Positions 42,066 through 50,548 are shown, counted from the stretch's first letter. The stretch is DNA of 64,000 nucleotides from Sphingobacterium puteale (GCF_003627955.1 NZ_RBWS01000022.1:62001-126000); one strand, 5' to 3'. The notes: generated by a model not told the origin, from the letters alone. Numbers and translations: made by a program.

Positions 42066-42689
42066 ATGCCAAGAATTAAAATCAAAAGAACAGCACCAAG
42101 TGTAGATATGACAGCAATGTCTGATGTGACATTTCTCTTATTGAACTTCTTTGTAATGACAGCAGTATTCAAAACTCCAGAACCCATTCCTATAGATGTT
42201 CCTGCCTCAGTAGTAACGGAAAAAATGCCCGACGAAAATTTCGCAATGATAACCGTAAGTAATGACGGGAAGTGTCTTTTGTCTTTTGCGGAAAGAGATG
42301 TAAAACAACAAACTTTGGATATTATGATTGAAAAATACAATATCCGACTGACGCCTGAAGAAAAAGAAAAATTTTTAGCACTGGAAACTTTAGGTGTTCC
42401 GATAAGGCAGCTAAAGCAATTTTTGTCTTTATCTACTGATAAATATTTGGACAAATCATTTAATCCCGGTATCGCTGTCGATACGACAACTAATATGTCA
42501 AATGAACTTTTCAATTGGATTTCTACAGCAAGAAAAGTAAACTATGGTCTGCACGACAATCAATTGAAGATATTAATAAAGGCAGACGGTAATGTAAAGT
42601 TCCCAGCGGTAAGTCAGGTCATCGAAACATTACGTAATCAAAAAGCTAATAAATTCAGTTTTATTACAAGTTTAAAGAGTGAGGCATAA
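42066..42689 (+). CDS. ExbD/TolR-family protein (orphan)
   Basis: A 207-aa inner-membrane protein. The short cytoplasmic start RIKIKRTAPSVDMTAMSDVT leads into one membrane helix (FLLLNFFVMTAVF), with the essential membrane Asp in MSDVTFLL (about residue 25). The C-terminal periplasmic domain ends LRNQKANKFSFITSLKSE. ExbD works with ExbB and TonB to power outer-membrane receptors by proton flow, but neither is encoded nearby. It may join an ExbB made elsewhere or have another role. It is preceded by the 44-bp palindrome and followed by a membrane protein gene. Confidence 0.85.
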   Translation: MPRIKIKRTAPSVDMTAMSDVTFLLLNFFVMTAVFKTPEPIPIDVPASVVTEKMPDENFAMITVSNDGKCLLSFAERDVKQQTLDIMIEKYNIRLTPEEKEKFLALETLGVPIRQLKQFLSLSTDKYLDKSFNPGIAVDTTTNMSNELFNWISTARKVNYGLHDNQLKILIKADGNVKFPAVSQVIETLRNQKANKFSFITSLKSEA

Positions 42690-42716
42690 TCTCCAACCGT
42701 TCAAATATTTTTATCT

Positions 42717-43190
42717 ATGTTTGATTATATAATACGGTTCTATCGGATAATGACATTTTTTTCATTAGGAATATGTACTTCTGTGGTTCTGTTGTTTCTG
42801 CTTTACACTTATTATTTACAAAATTACACTGATTTTTCAAACGGATTGAAGCATGGTTTATCAATAGCAACAATCCTTATTATCCGTGAAACACATGTTT
42901 TTATGCGTAGACAATCAATATTGTTTGAACCTATAGAAATAACAGCTTGCATTGTAAGTTCTGAAAAAGTGAAAGGGCAATCAGTTCTGAAAAGTTTGAG
43001 AATAAAGATTATGATCTCGTCTGTCATAATCTTTATAATGGGTACACTGATTTTACTGAATGCATATCCTAAAAATTCATATCTCGAAGGAATAACAAGG
43101 GCCTTATTCACTTCTGCAATGCTGTTTTTACTGGTATCGACCATTCTTTTGGTAAGATATTCTTACTACGTAAGCAGGCTCTCCAAGTAA
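42717..43190 (+). CDS. four-helix integral membrane protein, 157 aa
   Basis: Four hydrophobic segments are visible: IMTFFSLGICTSVVLLFLLY (about 11-30), an amphipathic ATILIIRETHVF, IMISSVIIFIMGTLILLN (about 100-117) and FTSAMLFLLVSTILLVRYSY (about 130-150). A Cys-containing segment (ITACIVSSEKVKGQSV) joins helices 2 and 3. No known family is recognised. It is 27 bases downstream of the ExbD-like gene and probably co-transcribed, so a shared membrane complex is possible. Confidence 0.6.
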   Translation: MFDYIIRFYRIMTFFSLGICTSVVLLFLLYTYYLQNYTDFSNGLKHGLSIATILIIRETHVFMRRQSILFEPIEITACIVSSEKVKGQSVLKSLRIKIMISSVIIFIMGTLILLNAYPKNSYLEGITRALFTSAMLFLLVSTILLVRYSYYVSRLSK

Positions 43191-43198
43191 GGGAAAAG

Positions 43199-43280
43199 TT
43201 ATCATAACTGATAATTTGTAAACCCTTATATATTGATAACCAGTTATCCTAACCAATTTGTGGGTATCCTACAAATTGGT
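43199..43280. promoter_or_regulatory. cluster of dyads upstream of the AraC gene
   Basis: Three inverted repeats lie in ~80 bases: TTATC/GATAA (43199-43214), GATAAC-CA-GTTATC (43235-43248), and ACCAATTTGT-9 nt-ACAAATTGGT (43252-43280). They sit ~95-175 bases before the AraC start and are plausible regulator-binding sites. No T-run follows them. Confidence 0.45.
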
Positions 43281-43373
43281 AGGTACTTGTATGGAAGTGG
43301 ATATTTCCTCAACTTTGCATACGTTCTGATCTTAAAATCATAAGAAAAGAAGAAGTAATTCGATAGTCAAACT

Positions 43374-44222
43374 ATGGAAATTTTAAGGTCTTTCGGACAA
43401 AAGAAAATAGGCTATCTGCAATTAGATACAACGATTCCATTTGATAGTGTTTCGTTGCCTTGCCATAAATCGGGCGACTGTTACATTATTCTCTTTGCGG
43501 GGAGCGGAAGTACTGTTATTTCTGACTTTGTTGAGTATAAAGCGGAGCAGGATACCTTGTTTTTTTTTAATATCGGACAGCAATTTCAAATGGACAATAA
43601 TACTGAAGGGGAACTCGTTTATTTCAATCCAGAATTTTACTGTATTGCCTTTCACGATAAAGAACTGACATGTGACGGTGTTCTATTCAATAATGTTTTC
43701 GAAACACCATCAATAACACTTACAGAGGACGAAGGCATTTCATTCAGAAAGGTTATTGCAGAGATAAAAGGGGAACTGAACAGGGAAGATTACTGGACAG
43801 AGGAAATGACAAGGACAAAACTTAAAGAACTTATTATTACGGCAAGCAGATCGTGGCTTGACCGCAGCCCCGAGCAGAAAGGCCCGAGAACAATGGAAGA
43901 TGCGCTGAACAGGAAATTCAGCGAATTGGTGGAAACAAATTACCATAAGAATCACAGTGTTGCTGATTATGCGGAACTGCTCTTTATTAGTCCAAAGACC
44001 CTCAATCGAAAGATTGTACGTGAAAAAGGAATATCTCCCAATACCATTATCAAGAACAGGATTATTCTTCAGGCTAAGCGGTTACTGATCAATACAGATC
44101 TGAAAGTAAAGGAAATCGCCGCTCAGCTCGGCTATGATGATCAATCTTATTTTGTCCGCTTTTTCAGAATCCAAACAGGGAAATCCCCATTTGAATTTAA
44201 AAGAAGAGCAATTTCCGAATAG
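43374..44222 (+). CDS. AraC-family transcriptional regulator
   Basis: A 282-aa protein. The N-terminal cupin-like region (CYIILFAGSGSTVISDF; LFFFNIGQQFQM) is followed by a double HTH (about 180-280) with HSVADYAELLFISPKTLNRK, LKVKEIAAQLGYDDQSYFVR and FFRIQTGKSPFEFK. The dyad cluster upstream suggests autoregulation. The OsmC-like gene downstream has its own promoter box and is a likely target. Confidence 0.88.
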   Translation: MEILRSFGQKKIGYLQLDTTIPFDSVSLPCHKSGDCYIILFAGSGSTVISDFVEYKAEQDTLFFFNIGQQFQMDNNTEGELVYFNPEFYCIAFHDKELTCDGVLFNNVFETPSITLTEDEGISFRKVIAEIKGELNREDYWTEEMTRTKLKELIITASRSWLDRSPEQKGPRTMEDALNRKFSELVETNYHKNHSVADYAELLFISPKTLNRKIVREKGISPNTIIKNRIILQAKRLLINTDLKVKEIAAQLGYDDQSYFVRFFRIQTGKSPFEFKRRAISE

Positions 44223-44284
44223 CAGGTGGCAAAATGTCCTATACATTGTGCCGTATGTCCATTGTCTTCAAATTTTTACACAGG

Positions 44285-44292
44285 TAACTTTG
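44285..44292 (+). promoter_or_regulatory. -7 promoter box of the OsmC-like gene
   Basis: TAACTTTG matches TAnnTTTG, 38 bases upstream of the OsmC-like ATG. Confidence 0.6.
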
Positions 44293-44322
44293 TACAGTTA
44301 ATAATTTTAAACAATAGATTTT

Positions 44323-44733
44323 ATGGCAATAAATATGAGAGCCGTTTGGAAGGGAAGTTTTAAGCAAGGAAACGGAAAATTGGGTATAGAGAATTCTGAA
44401 TTGAATGGCGTAAGTTTTCAACCTTTTTTTGCAAAAAGTGATGGTAGCTTTACAAATCCGGAAGAACTGCTGGCTTCAGCTCACGCAACATGTTATGCGA
44501 TGACGCTAGCTTACATCCTTTCGGAAAGCGGAATTTCTGCTGACAGTCTTGAAACGAGTGTTTCACTAGTAGTAGAAAACAATGTAGTTAAGAGCTCAAA
44601 CCTTAATCTTGAAGCCAAAATCCCTGATATTGATAACGATCGTTTTCAGCAGTTTGCAGGCAAGGCCAAAGATATGTGTACAATAGGAAATGCGCTTAGT
44701 GTAGAAATTAATTTGAAGGCATCGCTAAAATAA
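44323..44733 (+). CDS. OsmC/Ohr-family peroxide-detoxifying protein
   Basis: A 136-aa cytoplasmic protein. The two catalytic cysteines are in place: LLASAHATCYAMTLAYIL (about residue 55) and AKDMCTIGNALS (about 118), with NPEELLASAH as the family signature. OsmC and Ohr proteins reduce organic hydroperoxides by a thiol mechanism. The length and the C-terminal CTIG context favour OsmC over Ohr. It lies downstream of an AraC gene and near redox-type regulators (HxlR, MarR), consistent with an oxidative or electrophile response region. Confidence 0.88.
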   Translation: MAINMRAVWKGSFKQGNGKLGIENSELNGVSFQPFFAKSDGSFTNPEELLASAHATCYAMTLAYILSESGISADSLETSVSLVVENNVVKSSNLNLEAKIPDIDNDRFQQFAGKAKDMCTIGNALSVEINLKASLK

Positions 44734-44741
44734 CGTAGAGA

Positions 44742-44767
44742 AAGTCGTTGAAAAGACGGCTTTTTTT
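44742..44767 (+). terminator. intrinsic terminator after the OsmC-like gene
   Basis: AAGTCGT pairs with ACGGCTT (one G-T pair) and is followed by a T-run, 8 bases after the stop codon. Confidence 0.75.
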
Positions 44768-44919
44768 AAGTGACATTTTTGTTCCTTTGTCGTGGAACCA
44801 AAAAGTCAAACATCTCGCAAAGCCACTCGCCTAATTTTCCACGTATATCATATTCTTTAGTTCTGATATGTCGACATATTCCATTTCACCATCAATTAGG
44901 CAGCGGAATAGTATACTTT

Positions 44920-45381
44920 TCATCGTTCTTTCTTCCACTGAATTTCGCCACGCTCAATCATTCCGATATATTTTTCGATATGATCCTTCGTTAGTGGTGT
45001 ATTATCGTCCAGGTAATATTCAAATTTCTTTGCAAACAGGTCATATTGAATAGATGCTACATAAACATTGTTGACATAAATATGCCAGATACCGCCTTTC
45101 TTTACGCTAATACGGACAATGTTGCGTTTGCCATTGCTGTAGAATAGCTCTGGCGAATCGTGGTCAAACCGACGAATAAGAGCATCGATGCAGGCCTCCT
45201 TAATGTCGTGTGCCAGTACGCCATATGCTAATTCCCATTCGCCCTGTGATCGCCTGAATATATAGAAAGACTTCCCGTTTTTGTCATATAAATAGTAATC
45301 CCTCATGCCCATACTCTTATCATCTATGGTCATATGAACATATAGCACACGATTTCTACAGTGAACTTCAAGTGGTTTCAT
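44920..45381 (-). CDS. conserved-looking protein of unknown function, 153 aa
   Basis: A soluble protein without a signal peptide: RDYYLYDKNGKSFYIFRRSQ, then a helix (EACIDALIRRF) and strands (NIVRISVKKGGIWHIYVNNV). No family is recognised. The start at 45381 lies 6 bases from a perfect 25-base palindrome containing CTAATATTATTAG. The same core overlaps the promoter of the mutasome operon at 52928, which suggests that the two are controlled by the same repressor and that this gene may belong to the DNA-damage response. Confidence 0.65.
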   Translation of the reverse strand: MKPLEVHCRNRVLYVHMTIDDKSMGMRDYYLYDKNGKSFYIFRRSQGEWELAYGVLAHDIKEACIDALIRRFDHDSPELFYSNGKRNIVRISVKKGGIWHIYVNNVYVASIQYDLFAKKFEYYLDDNTPLTKDHIEKYIGMIERGEIQWKKER

Positions 45382-45387
45382 AAAATA

Positions 45388-45412
45388 AAATTACTAATAA
45401 TATTAGTAATTT
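45388..45412. promoter_or_regulatory. 25-base palindrome, candidate shared operator
   Basis: AAATTACTAATA and TATTAGTAATTT flank a single central A. It lies directly upstream of the minus-strand 153-aa gene. Its 13-base core CTAATAATATTAG recurs exactly at 52928-52940. Confidence 0.75.
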
Positions 45413-45480
45413 GTCAAGATAAATTTTCGATTTAACATTTTCCTCATGTTATGCAATTGGATGGCTGAGCTGTAGCTATG

Positions 45481-45500
45481 AAATGAACAATAGCTATTTC
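45481..45500 (+). repeat. 20-bp direct repeat, left copy
   Basis: AAATGAACAATAGCTATTTC, found again exactly at 50417-50436. It contains the 10-base palindrome AATAGCTATT. The two copies bracket ~4.9 kb carrying five genes. The rest of 45413-45645 has no convincing gene. Confidence 0.75.
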
Positions 45501-45645
45501 TTACAGCAATGTTTTTTTTTAGATTCTCTGGTTAGTAGCTTAAGAGATCTGAGTGTACAAATACTTCTCCCGCAATACACTGTTAAGGCAAATAGACGAT
45601 CAGAACACAGGAATCTATCATGTGTTTTGCATCAACCAATATTGA

Positions 45646-46353
45646 CTAATCCTGATACTTTTTAAAAGAGAAGTAATGCTTTTTATCACAGATTTCCTGC
45701 TGAAATTTAAATATAATGCCTTCTTTGGTTATGTAAAACATGTCAGCAACACCCCAGTCCATAATACCACAGTTATTATCCGGGTTTAACCTCACTTTTA
45801 TGGTAGGGTTGATTTTGTGATAAATAATTCCCTCTTTTATAAATTCACTTATCTTATAAGTATCTTTATTTGGATAATATACCTTGTCAATTTCTAGCCT
45901 GTTATCACTTTGTTTAATGTATAAAGTTGGTACTATATTTCTTTTTTTTCGTTGGTTCGTAAAAATGATTTTGTCGCGATGCAAATATCCCATTTGATAA
46001 ATGATATAGTTGCTTAAATTAACGATGCTGTCAGGTTGATTGGTATAATTGCTCGCATATTGAGGAGCGCCGAGCCTTTGTCGGTATGGTTTTATTGGTA
46101 CTAAATTCAGTACCCTTTTTAAGGTGTCAGATGTTTTTTCTATAAACAAGTAATGTATCCCAATCTTGGTTGCGGTATCCTGTTCCGGATAGGTATAAAA
46201 CTCTTCTCGGCTATAACAACTGAAATTTTTGAAATTAAGCGTATCCAAGATTGTTTCCTCGAATGTTGTTCGGTCGGGGAAGTTAATGTAGTAGGTCGAA
46301 CAGCTGCTAAGTGTAAACAGAAAGGAAATAATTAGATATTTAAATAGATTCAT
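45646..46353 (-). CDS. lipoprotein of unknown function, 235 aa
   Basis: The frame is open to 46398, but Met at 46353 (MNLFKYLIISFLFTLSSCST) gives the lipoprotein signal and avoids overlap with the upstream gene. The mature part is mixed strands with many Tyr and Lys (FSCYSREEFYTYPEQDTATK; TLYIKQSDNRLEIDKVYYPN) and late DNNCGIMDWGVADMFYITKE. No family is recognised. It is the last of four co-directional genes for secreted proteins. Confidence 0.65.
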   Translation of the reverse strand: MNLFKYLIISFLFTLSSCSTYYINFPDRTTFEETILDTLNFKNFSCYSREEFYTYPEQDTATKIGIHYLFIEKTSDTLKRVLNLVPIKPYRQRLGAPQYASNYTNQPDSIVNLSNYIIYQMGYLHRDKIIFTNQRKKRNIVPTLYIKQSDNRLEIDKVYYPNKDTYKISEFIKEGIIYHKINPTIKVRLNPDNNCGIMDWGVADMFYITKEGIIFKFQQEICDKKHYFSFKKYQD

Positions 46354-46372
46354 TGTCGATCTTTTTATCGTT

Positions 46373-47320
46373 TCACTTTGATCTGATTGTCCCATCAACC
46401 CCTATATGAAAAGTAGAGTTATCGGGATGATAAGGGTTATTTCTCATGTAATGGATCATTTTCTGTCCCTGAAAAGCCCTAAGTTTTGAATTGATCAGGT
46501 TAAAATTCAGCTGACGGTTATGTTTTAATCCAACGCCCAATCTAAAGTAATCCATATTAAACTGTCGTTCATTTGGCGCACCATAGACCACCATGTTATT
46601 GTTTAACGCGCTAGCTAACTCATAGCTTCCCAGAGAATAACCTGTAAATCTGTTGTATGCTAGTTGAATATGATTTATATCGATATAGTCTTTATTGGAA
46701 TGCCATGCTATCATGGCCGCAGAAGTAAACCAGCGATCTTTTTGGTCAGCCATGAATTTGGGTAATACACCATCGTTTTGGTAAAATATGTGTACGTTTC
46801 CAAATTTTCCATATACTGATCCCACGCGTTGTGTCTTTTCACTTAATGGGCCAGACCGCGACAATAATAATACATGGCCAGTTCCGATAGCTAAAGATAA
46901 AGGATACGGATTTTTGACAGCTGGGAATGACAAGTCCGCCATACTGTAGAAAGGCTGGTTGTAGCTGTTCAGTTTATCCATTTCTTTCGCTTTGTATGGA
47001 GATATCACTGCTTGTACGGTAGAGTGGACCTGTGCTGCAAACCCCTTCCGTTTACTTGAAAAGAAGTTGTAAGTACCATTTATTCCTACCTGTGCCACCA
47101 AACCTCCGTAATCAGGATTTATACTGCCTCCGAAATTTAGATTACCATAGGCATACAAGTTCTCAGCAAGATTTTTGGGCTTGATCAGTTTAAATCCAAT
47201 GGTCAACGAGCTGGACATACCATATTGAAATAAGTTACTCTTGCTTTCATAGATTTGGGCCCTACTGTATAGGAAGCAGATAAGTAGTGCTATTGTACTA
47301 TAAATAGGTGCTAATTTCAT
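46373..47320 (-). CDS. secreted beta-rich protein, probably outer membrane
   Basis: A 315-aa protein with a signal peptide (MKLAPIYSTIALLICFLYSR then AQ). Strand-rich segments with alternating aromatic residues follow: SLTIGFKLIKP, LYAYGNLNFGGSIN, VQVGINGTYNFF-like stretches, and late FRLGVGLKHNRQLNFNLI. It lacks a C-terminal aromatic end but otherwise resembles a surface or barrel protein. It sits between the metallopeptidase-like lipoprotein and another lipoprotein, all on the minus strand with short gaps. Function unknown. Confidence 0.6.
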   Translation of the reverse strand: MKLAPIYSTIALLICFLYSRAQIYESKSNLFQYGMSSSLTIGFKLIKPKNLAENLYAYGNLNFGGSINPDYGGLVAQVGINGTYNFFSSKRKGFAAQVHSTVQAVISPYKAKEMDKLNSYNQPFYSMADLSFPAVKNPYPLSLAIGTGHVLLLSRSGPLSEKTQRVGSVYGKFGNVHIFYQNDGVLPKFMADQKDRWFTSAAMIAWHSNKDYIDINHIQLAYNRFTGYSLGSYELASALNNNMVVYGAPNERQFNMDYFRLGVGLKHNRQLNFNLINSKLRAFQGQKMIHYMRNNPYHPDNSTFHIGVDGTIRSK

Positions 47321-47416
47321 GGCATAAAATGTTCTTGTAATTGTCTTATTTTACATTAAATTTTCGTAATTAAAGGAAATGCTGTCAAAATGTATGGGGA
47401 TAACATATTTTTTGCT

Positions 47417-48124
47417 TTAGCTATTAGATCGTTCTGTGTTCATTTTAACTGCTATATAATAGGCAATCCAACCAATTTTTTCGGCGACATCATCTTTATG
47501 GTCCGTATGACAATAGCCAACTGTATGCGCAAACTCATGGCAAATATGTACAGCATAGGCAAGCTCAATAGGGAGGTTACGCATGTCACAGGCTATCGAC
47601 TTATAATTTGAGGAAATATGCTTCGTGTTGGGGCATGTTGCACCTAAAGCGCCGCCACACCTGCCGGCCTGTATTGTTAGATCTAGGGAAACCTCCGCAT
47701 TTCTATATAAGCTATCGACTACAGTTTTACCGGCGATCCTTTCTTTTCTTGATTCTCTTTTACCTCCACAGGAGGTACAATGGTTTTTATATGCAAAATC
47801 CAGGCTGTTTACCTCGTCTTGAAATTCTTTCGAATTCAGGATTTGAGTGGCCAGAACCATAGCCTTGTCAGCAATCTCTTTTGATAACAGCGTAGAATTA
47901 TATGTTTTAAAATCACCGACCTGTAAAGTGACACTTAAGGCTCCTTTTGATTGAGAAATAGGTTTTAGGAGACTAGCGTTGGTCTTCAAAAAATTGTCTC
48001 TCGCCATTGAATCAGTAGTACAGGAATCTTGACTAGTCACCACATTCTTTGTTTTCACGGTTCCATTGCAAGCCACCATCACTATATGGCAGATGATAGC
48101 TAATAAAATTGCACTTCTTTTCAT
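47417..48124 (-). CDS. lipoprotein with metzincin-type zinc motif
   Basis: A 235-aa lipoprotein (HIVMVACNG, Cys19). Near the C-terminus AVHICHEFAHTVGYCHTDHK contains HExxHxxGxxH, the extended zinc-binding motif of metzincin metalloproteases, at about 196-206. Two Cys-rich spots (HCTSCGGKRES and RCGGALGATCPN) suggest disulfides or a second metal. The catalytic part after the motif is short (~30 residues), and a Met-turn could be VKMNTE. The family is not identified beyond the motif. It is co-directional with three other secreted proteins, which could be substrates or partners. Confidence 0.7.
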   Translation of the reverse strand: MKRSAILLAIICHIVMVACNGTVKTKNVVTSQDSCTTDSMARDNFLKTNASLLKPISQSKGALSVTLQVGDFKTYNSTLLSKEIADKAMVLATQILNSKEFQDEVNSLDFAYKNHCTSCGGKRESRKERIAGKTVVDSLYRNAEVSLDLTIQAGRCGGALGATCPNTKHISSNYKSIACDMRNLPIELAYAVHICHEFAHTVGYCHTDHKDDVAEKIGWIAYYIAVKMNTERSNS

Positions 48125-48186
48125 AATTTTTAATATTTAGGGATATAATAGGCTTACTGCCGCATTTCGGAGAATAAGTTTAAAGT

Positions 48187-49377
48187 TTATATTCCCGGCT
48201 GGAATTTTAAGGCGATACTGGCAGCTTGGCTTTCTAATAGGCTGTTATAATTGGATTTTAGTGGAATATTAAAACCTATTGTGAATTTGTCGGCGATTTT
48301 TATCCCCGTATTAAATTGTAATAAGCTGAAGTCACGACGCCCGATTCTATCTGCAAATTTTTCATTCCCGAAGTAATATGAGCCTTTTAACCCCAAAAAT
48401 AGATTCATTTTAGACAATGATTTATCAGACCGTACGAGGTCTATTGAGAAAAATGCCATGCTAGATAATTCACTAAAACTATAGGAGTTTGCCATAGGTT
48501 GATTGTCCTTTACTTCATCGATGTTAAATTTATACTCCATCGGCAGATATATTCTTAGTAGGTGACCTTCTTTTCCGGTATTAATTGTGGTGAACACCAA
48601 TGGATATGTAAATGTAGCGTTAAAAAGCCCGCCATAAGGCAGTTTGTTTTTGCCTATATTGGTGCTGTCTATTTTTTTCTCGTCTACCTGCGTTATTGTA
48701 CTACCTATGGAAAGTTTGATCGGTATTGATGGGATAGGGACAATTGCGGAGATCAGCTCTGAGTTTAATGAGTTCGAGCCGTCAAAGTTTCGCTGTATCA
48801 TCACATCTTGGACCAGCTTTAAATGTTCTTGCAGGTCTTTTCCAAAAAAATACGCTTTAGCCTGGTCTGGATTCCTAAATGGAAAGAATATTTTACCGCT
48901 CACTCCAGTGTTATTTAAGGAGCTAAAATAACGAATACCATCTTGGTAGGCATTTTCTTCATCTTTTAATGCCAACGCAAGAATATTTTTCTGATCTAAC
49001 GTATAATTTAAAATGCTATTAACTTCGCTCTGGTTAAAGTGCATGATTTTGTTCTCGGCAATGATCGCATTTGCAGCCTCTGTGTTTTCGCTGAATTCCT
49101 GTTTATCTATCGCAGCTATCAATTTAAATTCTTTTCTTTTCGCTACTATGTCCTGAAGTTTTTTCTCGCAATTATGTTGATATAAGGTTCCTAAAGCCTC
49201 ATCGATTCTGTCAGCCCAAAGGCCTTCTTGTTTTAAAATTCTTTTTGTGTTAGGACTTAACTCTGCTTGTTTGGATTTCACTTCGTTTACATAGCTGCTG
49301 CTGAATGAGGATACAAACTGTGCGTGGGAACTAATTGCTATCATAGCAGAAATGATGGTAAATAATAGTCTTTTCAT
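48187..49377 (-). CDS. secreted protein with C-terminal barrel-like region, 396 aa
   Basis: Met at 49377 (MKRLLFTIISAMIAISSHAQ) gives the signal peptide; the frame is open a little further upstream. The N-terminal half (about 25-170) is helical and charged (AELSPNTKRILKQEGLWADR; QSEVNSILNYTLDQKNIL). The C-terminal half (about 210-396) is alternating strands (LISAIVPIPSIPIKLSIGST, GGLFNATFTYPLVFTTI, FLGLKGSYYFGNEKF), ending SIALKFQPGI, like an outer-membrane barrel. It is the first gene of the four-gene secreted cluster. No family is recognised. Confidence 0.65.
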   Translation of the reverse strand: MKRLLFTIISAMIAISSHAQFVSSFSSSYVNEVKSKQAELSPNTKRILKQEGLWADRIDEALGTLYQHNCEKKLQDIVAKRKEFKLIAAIDKQEFSENTEAANAIIAENKIMHFNQSEVNSILNYTLDQKNILALALKDEENAYQDGIRYFSSLNNTGVSGKIFFPFRNPDQAKAYFFGKDLQEHLKLVQDVMIQRNFDGSNSLNSELISAIVPIPSIPIKLSIGSTITQVDEKKIDSTNIGKNKLPYGGLFNATFTYPLVFTTINTGKEGHLLRIYLPMEYKFNIDEVKDNQPMANSYSFSELSSMAFFSIDLVRSDKSLSKMNLFLGLKGSYYFGNEKFADRIGRRDFSLLQFNTGIKIADKFTIGFNIPLKSNYNSLLESQAASIALKFQPGI

Positions 49378-49608
49378 ATCAATTGGTTTAGTTGTCAATA
49401 GCATGCTCGTATATTCAGGTTAATGGCGAGAATCTTAACTGTTATACTATTTGATTAAATACTTATTTGGCTAGGTAAAAGATAAAAACAATAATTCATA
49501 TCGCAAAATTTATCCTAAAATTTCTATTCAAGACACATGGTTTTATTTCGAAAATTCATTAAATTAGTTTCAGCTAATAACCTATATAATTAAATTTTAA
49601 ACTTATTT

Positions 49609-50331
49609 ATGAAAACCAAAAAAGTATTATGTATCCATGGAATCGGTGGCAAGGATGCATTAATGAATGATAATACGGGATGGGTGAAAGACTGGCGCGA
49701 AGCCTTAATAAGCCACCTCAGCCTTGCGAATGATCAAGATGTTCAGTTTATGCCCTTTGATTCTTTTTTTAAACCCTACGACGCAACTGCGACTGATTAT
49801 CTTCGTTTTTTATCACAGTCCTTTCTAGGGCTTTGGGGTGATCGAAGGAGGCATAAAGGCCTTGTTAAAGACTGGATGGATAACTATCCAGATATGGTTG
49901 TTGAGTTTTTTCAATACCCCGACTTAAGGATGAAGTTGCGCAATGAGCTAAAGAAATACATAACAATTTTAAAGCCCGATGTAATCTATTCCCACAGCCT
50001 AGGCTCGTTGTTGTGCTACGACTATTTTTCACATCCGGAAAATCAAAAAGGACATGAAGATATAATATTGGTCACAGCAGGATCGCAACTGGGAAATCCT
50101 GGCTTAAAATATCACTTACCTTATCCAATTGTAAGATTACCATTAAATAAATGGTACAATTTAAACAACAGCTATGATAATGTTTTCGCAAGACACGACA
50201 TATCTGCAAAGTTCGATAACTTTATGCAGATTGAAACCCTATTCGATGATAAGGACGATCCAATGAACCATAATGGATTGAGTTATCTCAATAATGAGCA
50301 TGCTATTTCAAAAGTTTGGAAACAGATATAA
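49609..50331 (+). CDS. alpha/beta-hydrolase-fold protein (lipase/esterase-like)
   Basis: A 240-aa cytoplasmic protein. The oxyanion-hole motif KVLCIHGIGGKDAL is at the N-terminus, the nucleophile elbow DVIYSHSLGSLLCYDYF has Ser in SHSLGS (about 128-133), and a late His in LSYLNNEHAISKVW (about 232) completes a plausible Ser-Asp-His triad. There is no signal peptide. The substrate is unknown. It stands alone, upstream of a terminator, and lies inside the 20-bp direct repeats. Confidence 0.75.
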   Translation: MKTKKVLCIHGIGGKDALMNDNTGWVKDWREALISHLSLANDQDVQFMPFDSFFKPYDATATDYLRFLSQSFLGLWGDRRRHKGLVKDWMDNYPDMVVEFFQYPDLRMKLRNELKKYITILKPDVIYSHSLGSLLCYDYFSHPENQKGHEDIILVTAGSQLGNPGLKYHLPYPIVRLPLNKWYNLNNSYDNVFARHDISAKFDNFMQIETLFDDKDDPMNHNGLSYLNNEHAISKVWKQI

Positions 50332-50416
50332 AGATTCCAAAAAAAATATTGTAAATCATTCATCATCCGTTTGCTTGCAATCTATAAAAGTGGTGTTTTG
50401 AACAACATTTTCGATA

Positions 50417-50436
50417 AAATGAACAATAGCTATTTC
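50417..50436 (+). repeat. 20-bp direct repeat, right copy
   Basis: Exact copy of 45481-45500, in the same orientation, ~85 bases after the hydrolase gene. Confidence 0.75.
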
Positions 50437-50514
50437 GGATGACATGTCTATCTTTATGTAATGAAAACCAATTGTTGGTTTCACGGCTATGCAGACCAAC
50501 TCGTTAGCCAAATT

Positions 50515-50548
50515 GCTTCCCTCTGCCGGTTAGGGGGAAGCTTTTTTG
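50515..50548 (+). terminator. intrinsic terminator near the hydrolase/Nudix junction
   Basis: GCTTCCC (50515-50521) pairs with GGGAAGC (50535-50541) and is followed by a T-run. It overlaps the last codons of the convergent Nudix gene and terminates plus-strand transcription. Confidence 0.75.

Noticed and set aside
42023..42514. 163-codon minus-strand ORF over the ExbD gene and palindrome
   Set aside because: The plus-strand ExbD motifs are clear. The antisense frame has Ser/Val-rich shadow composition.
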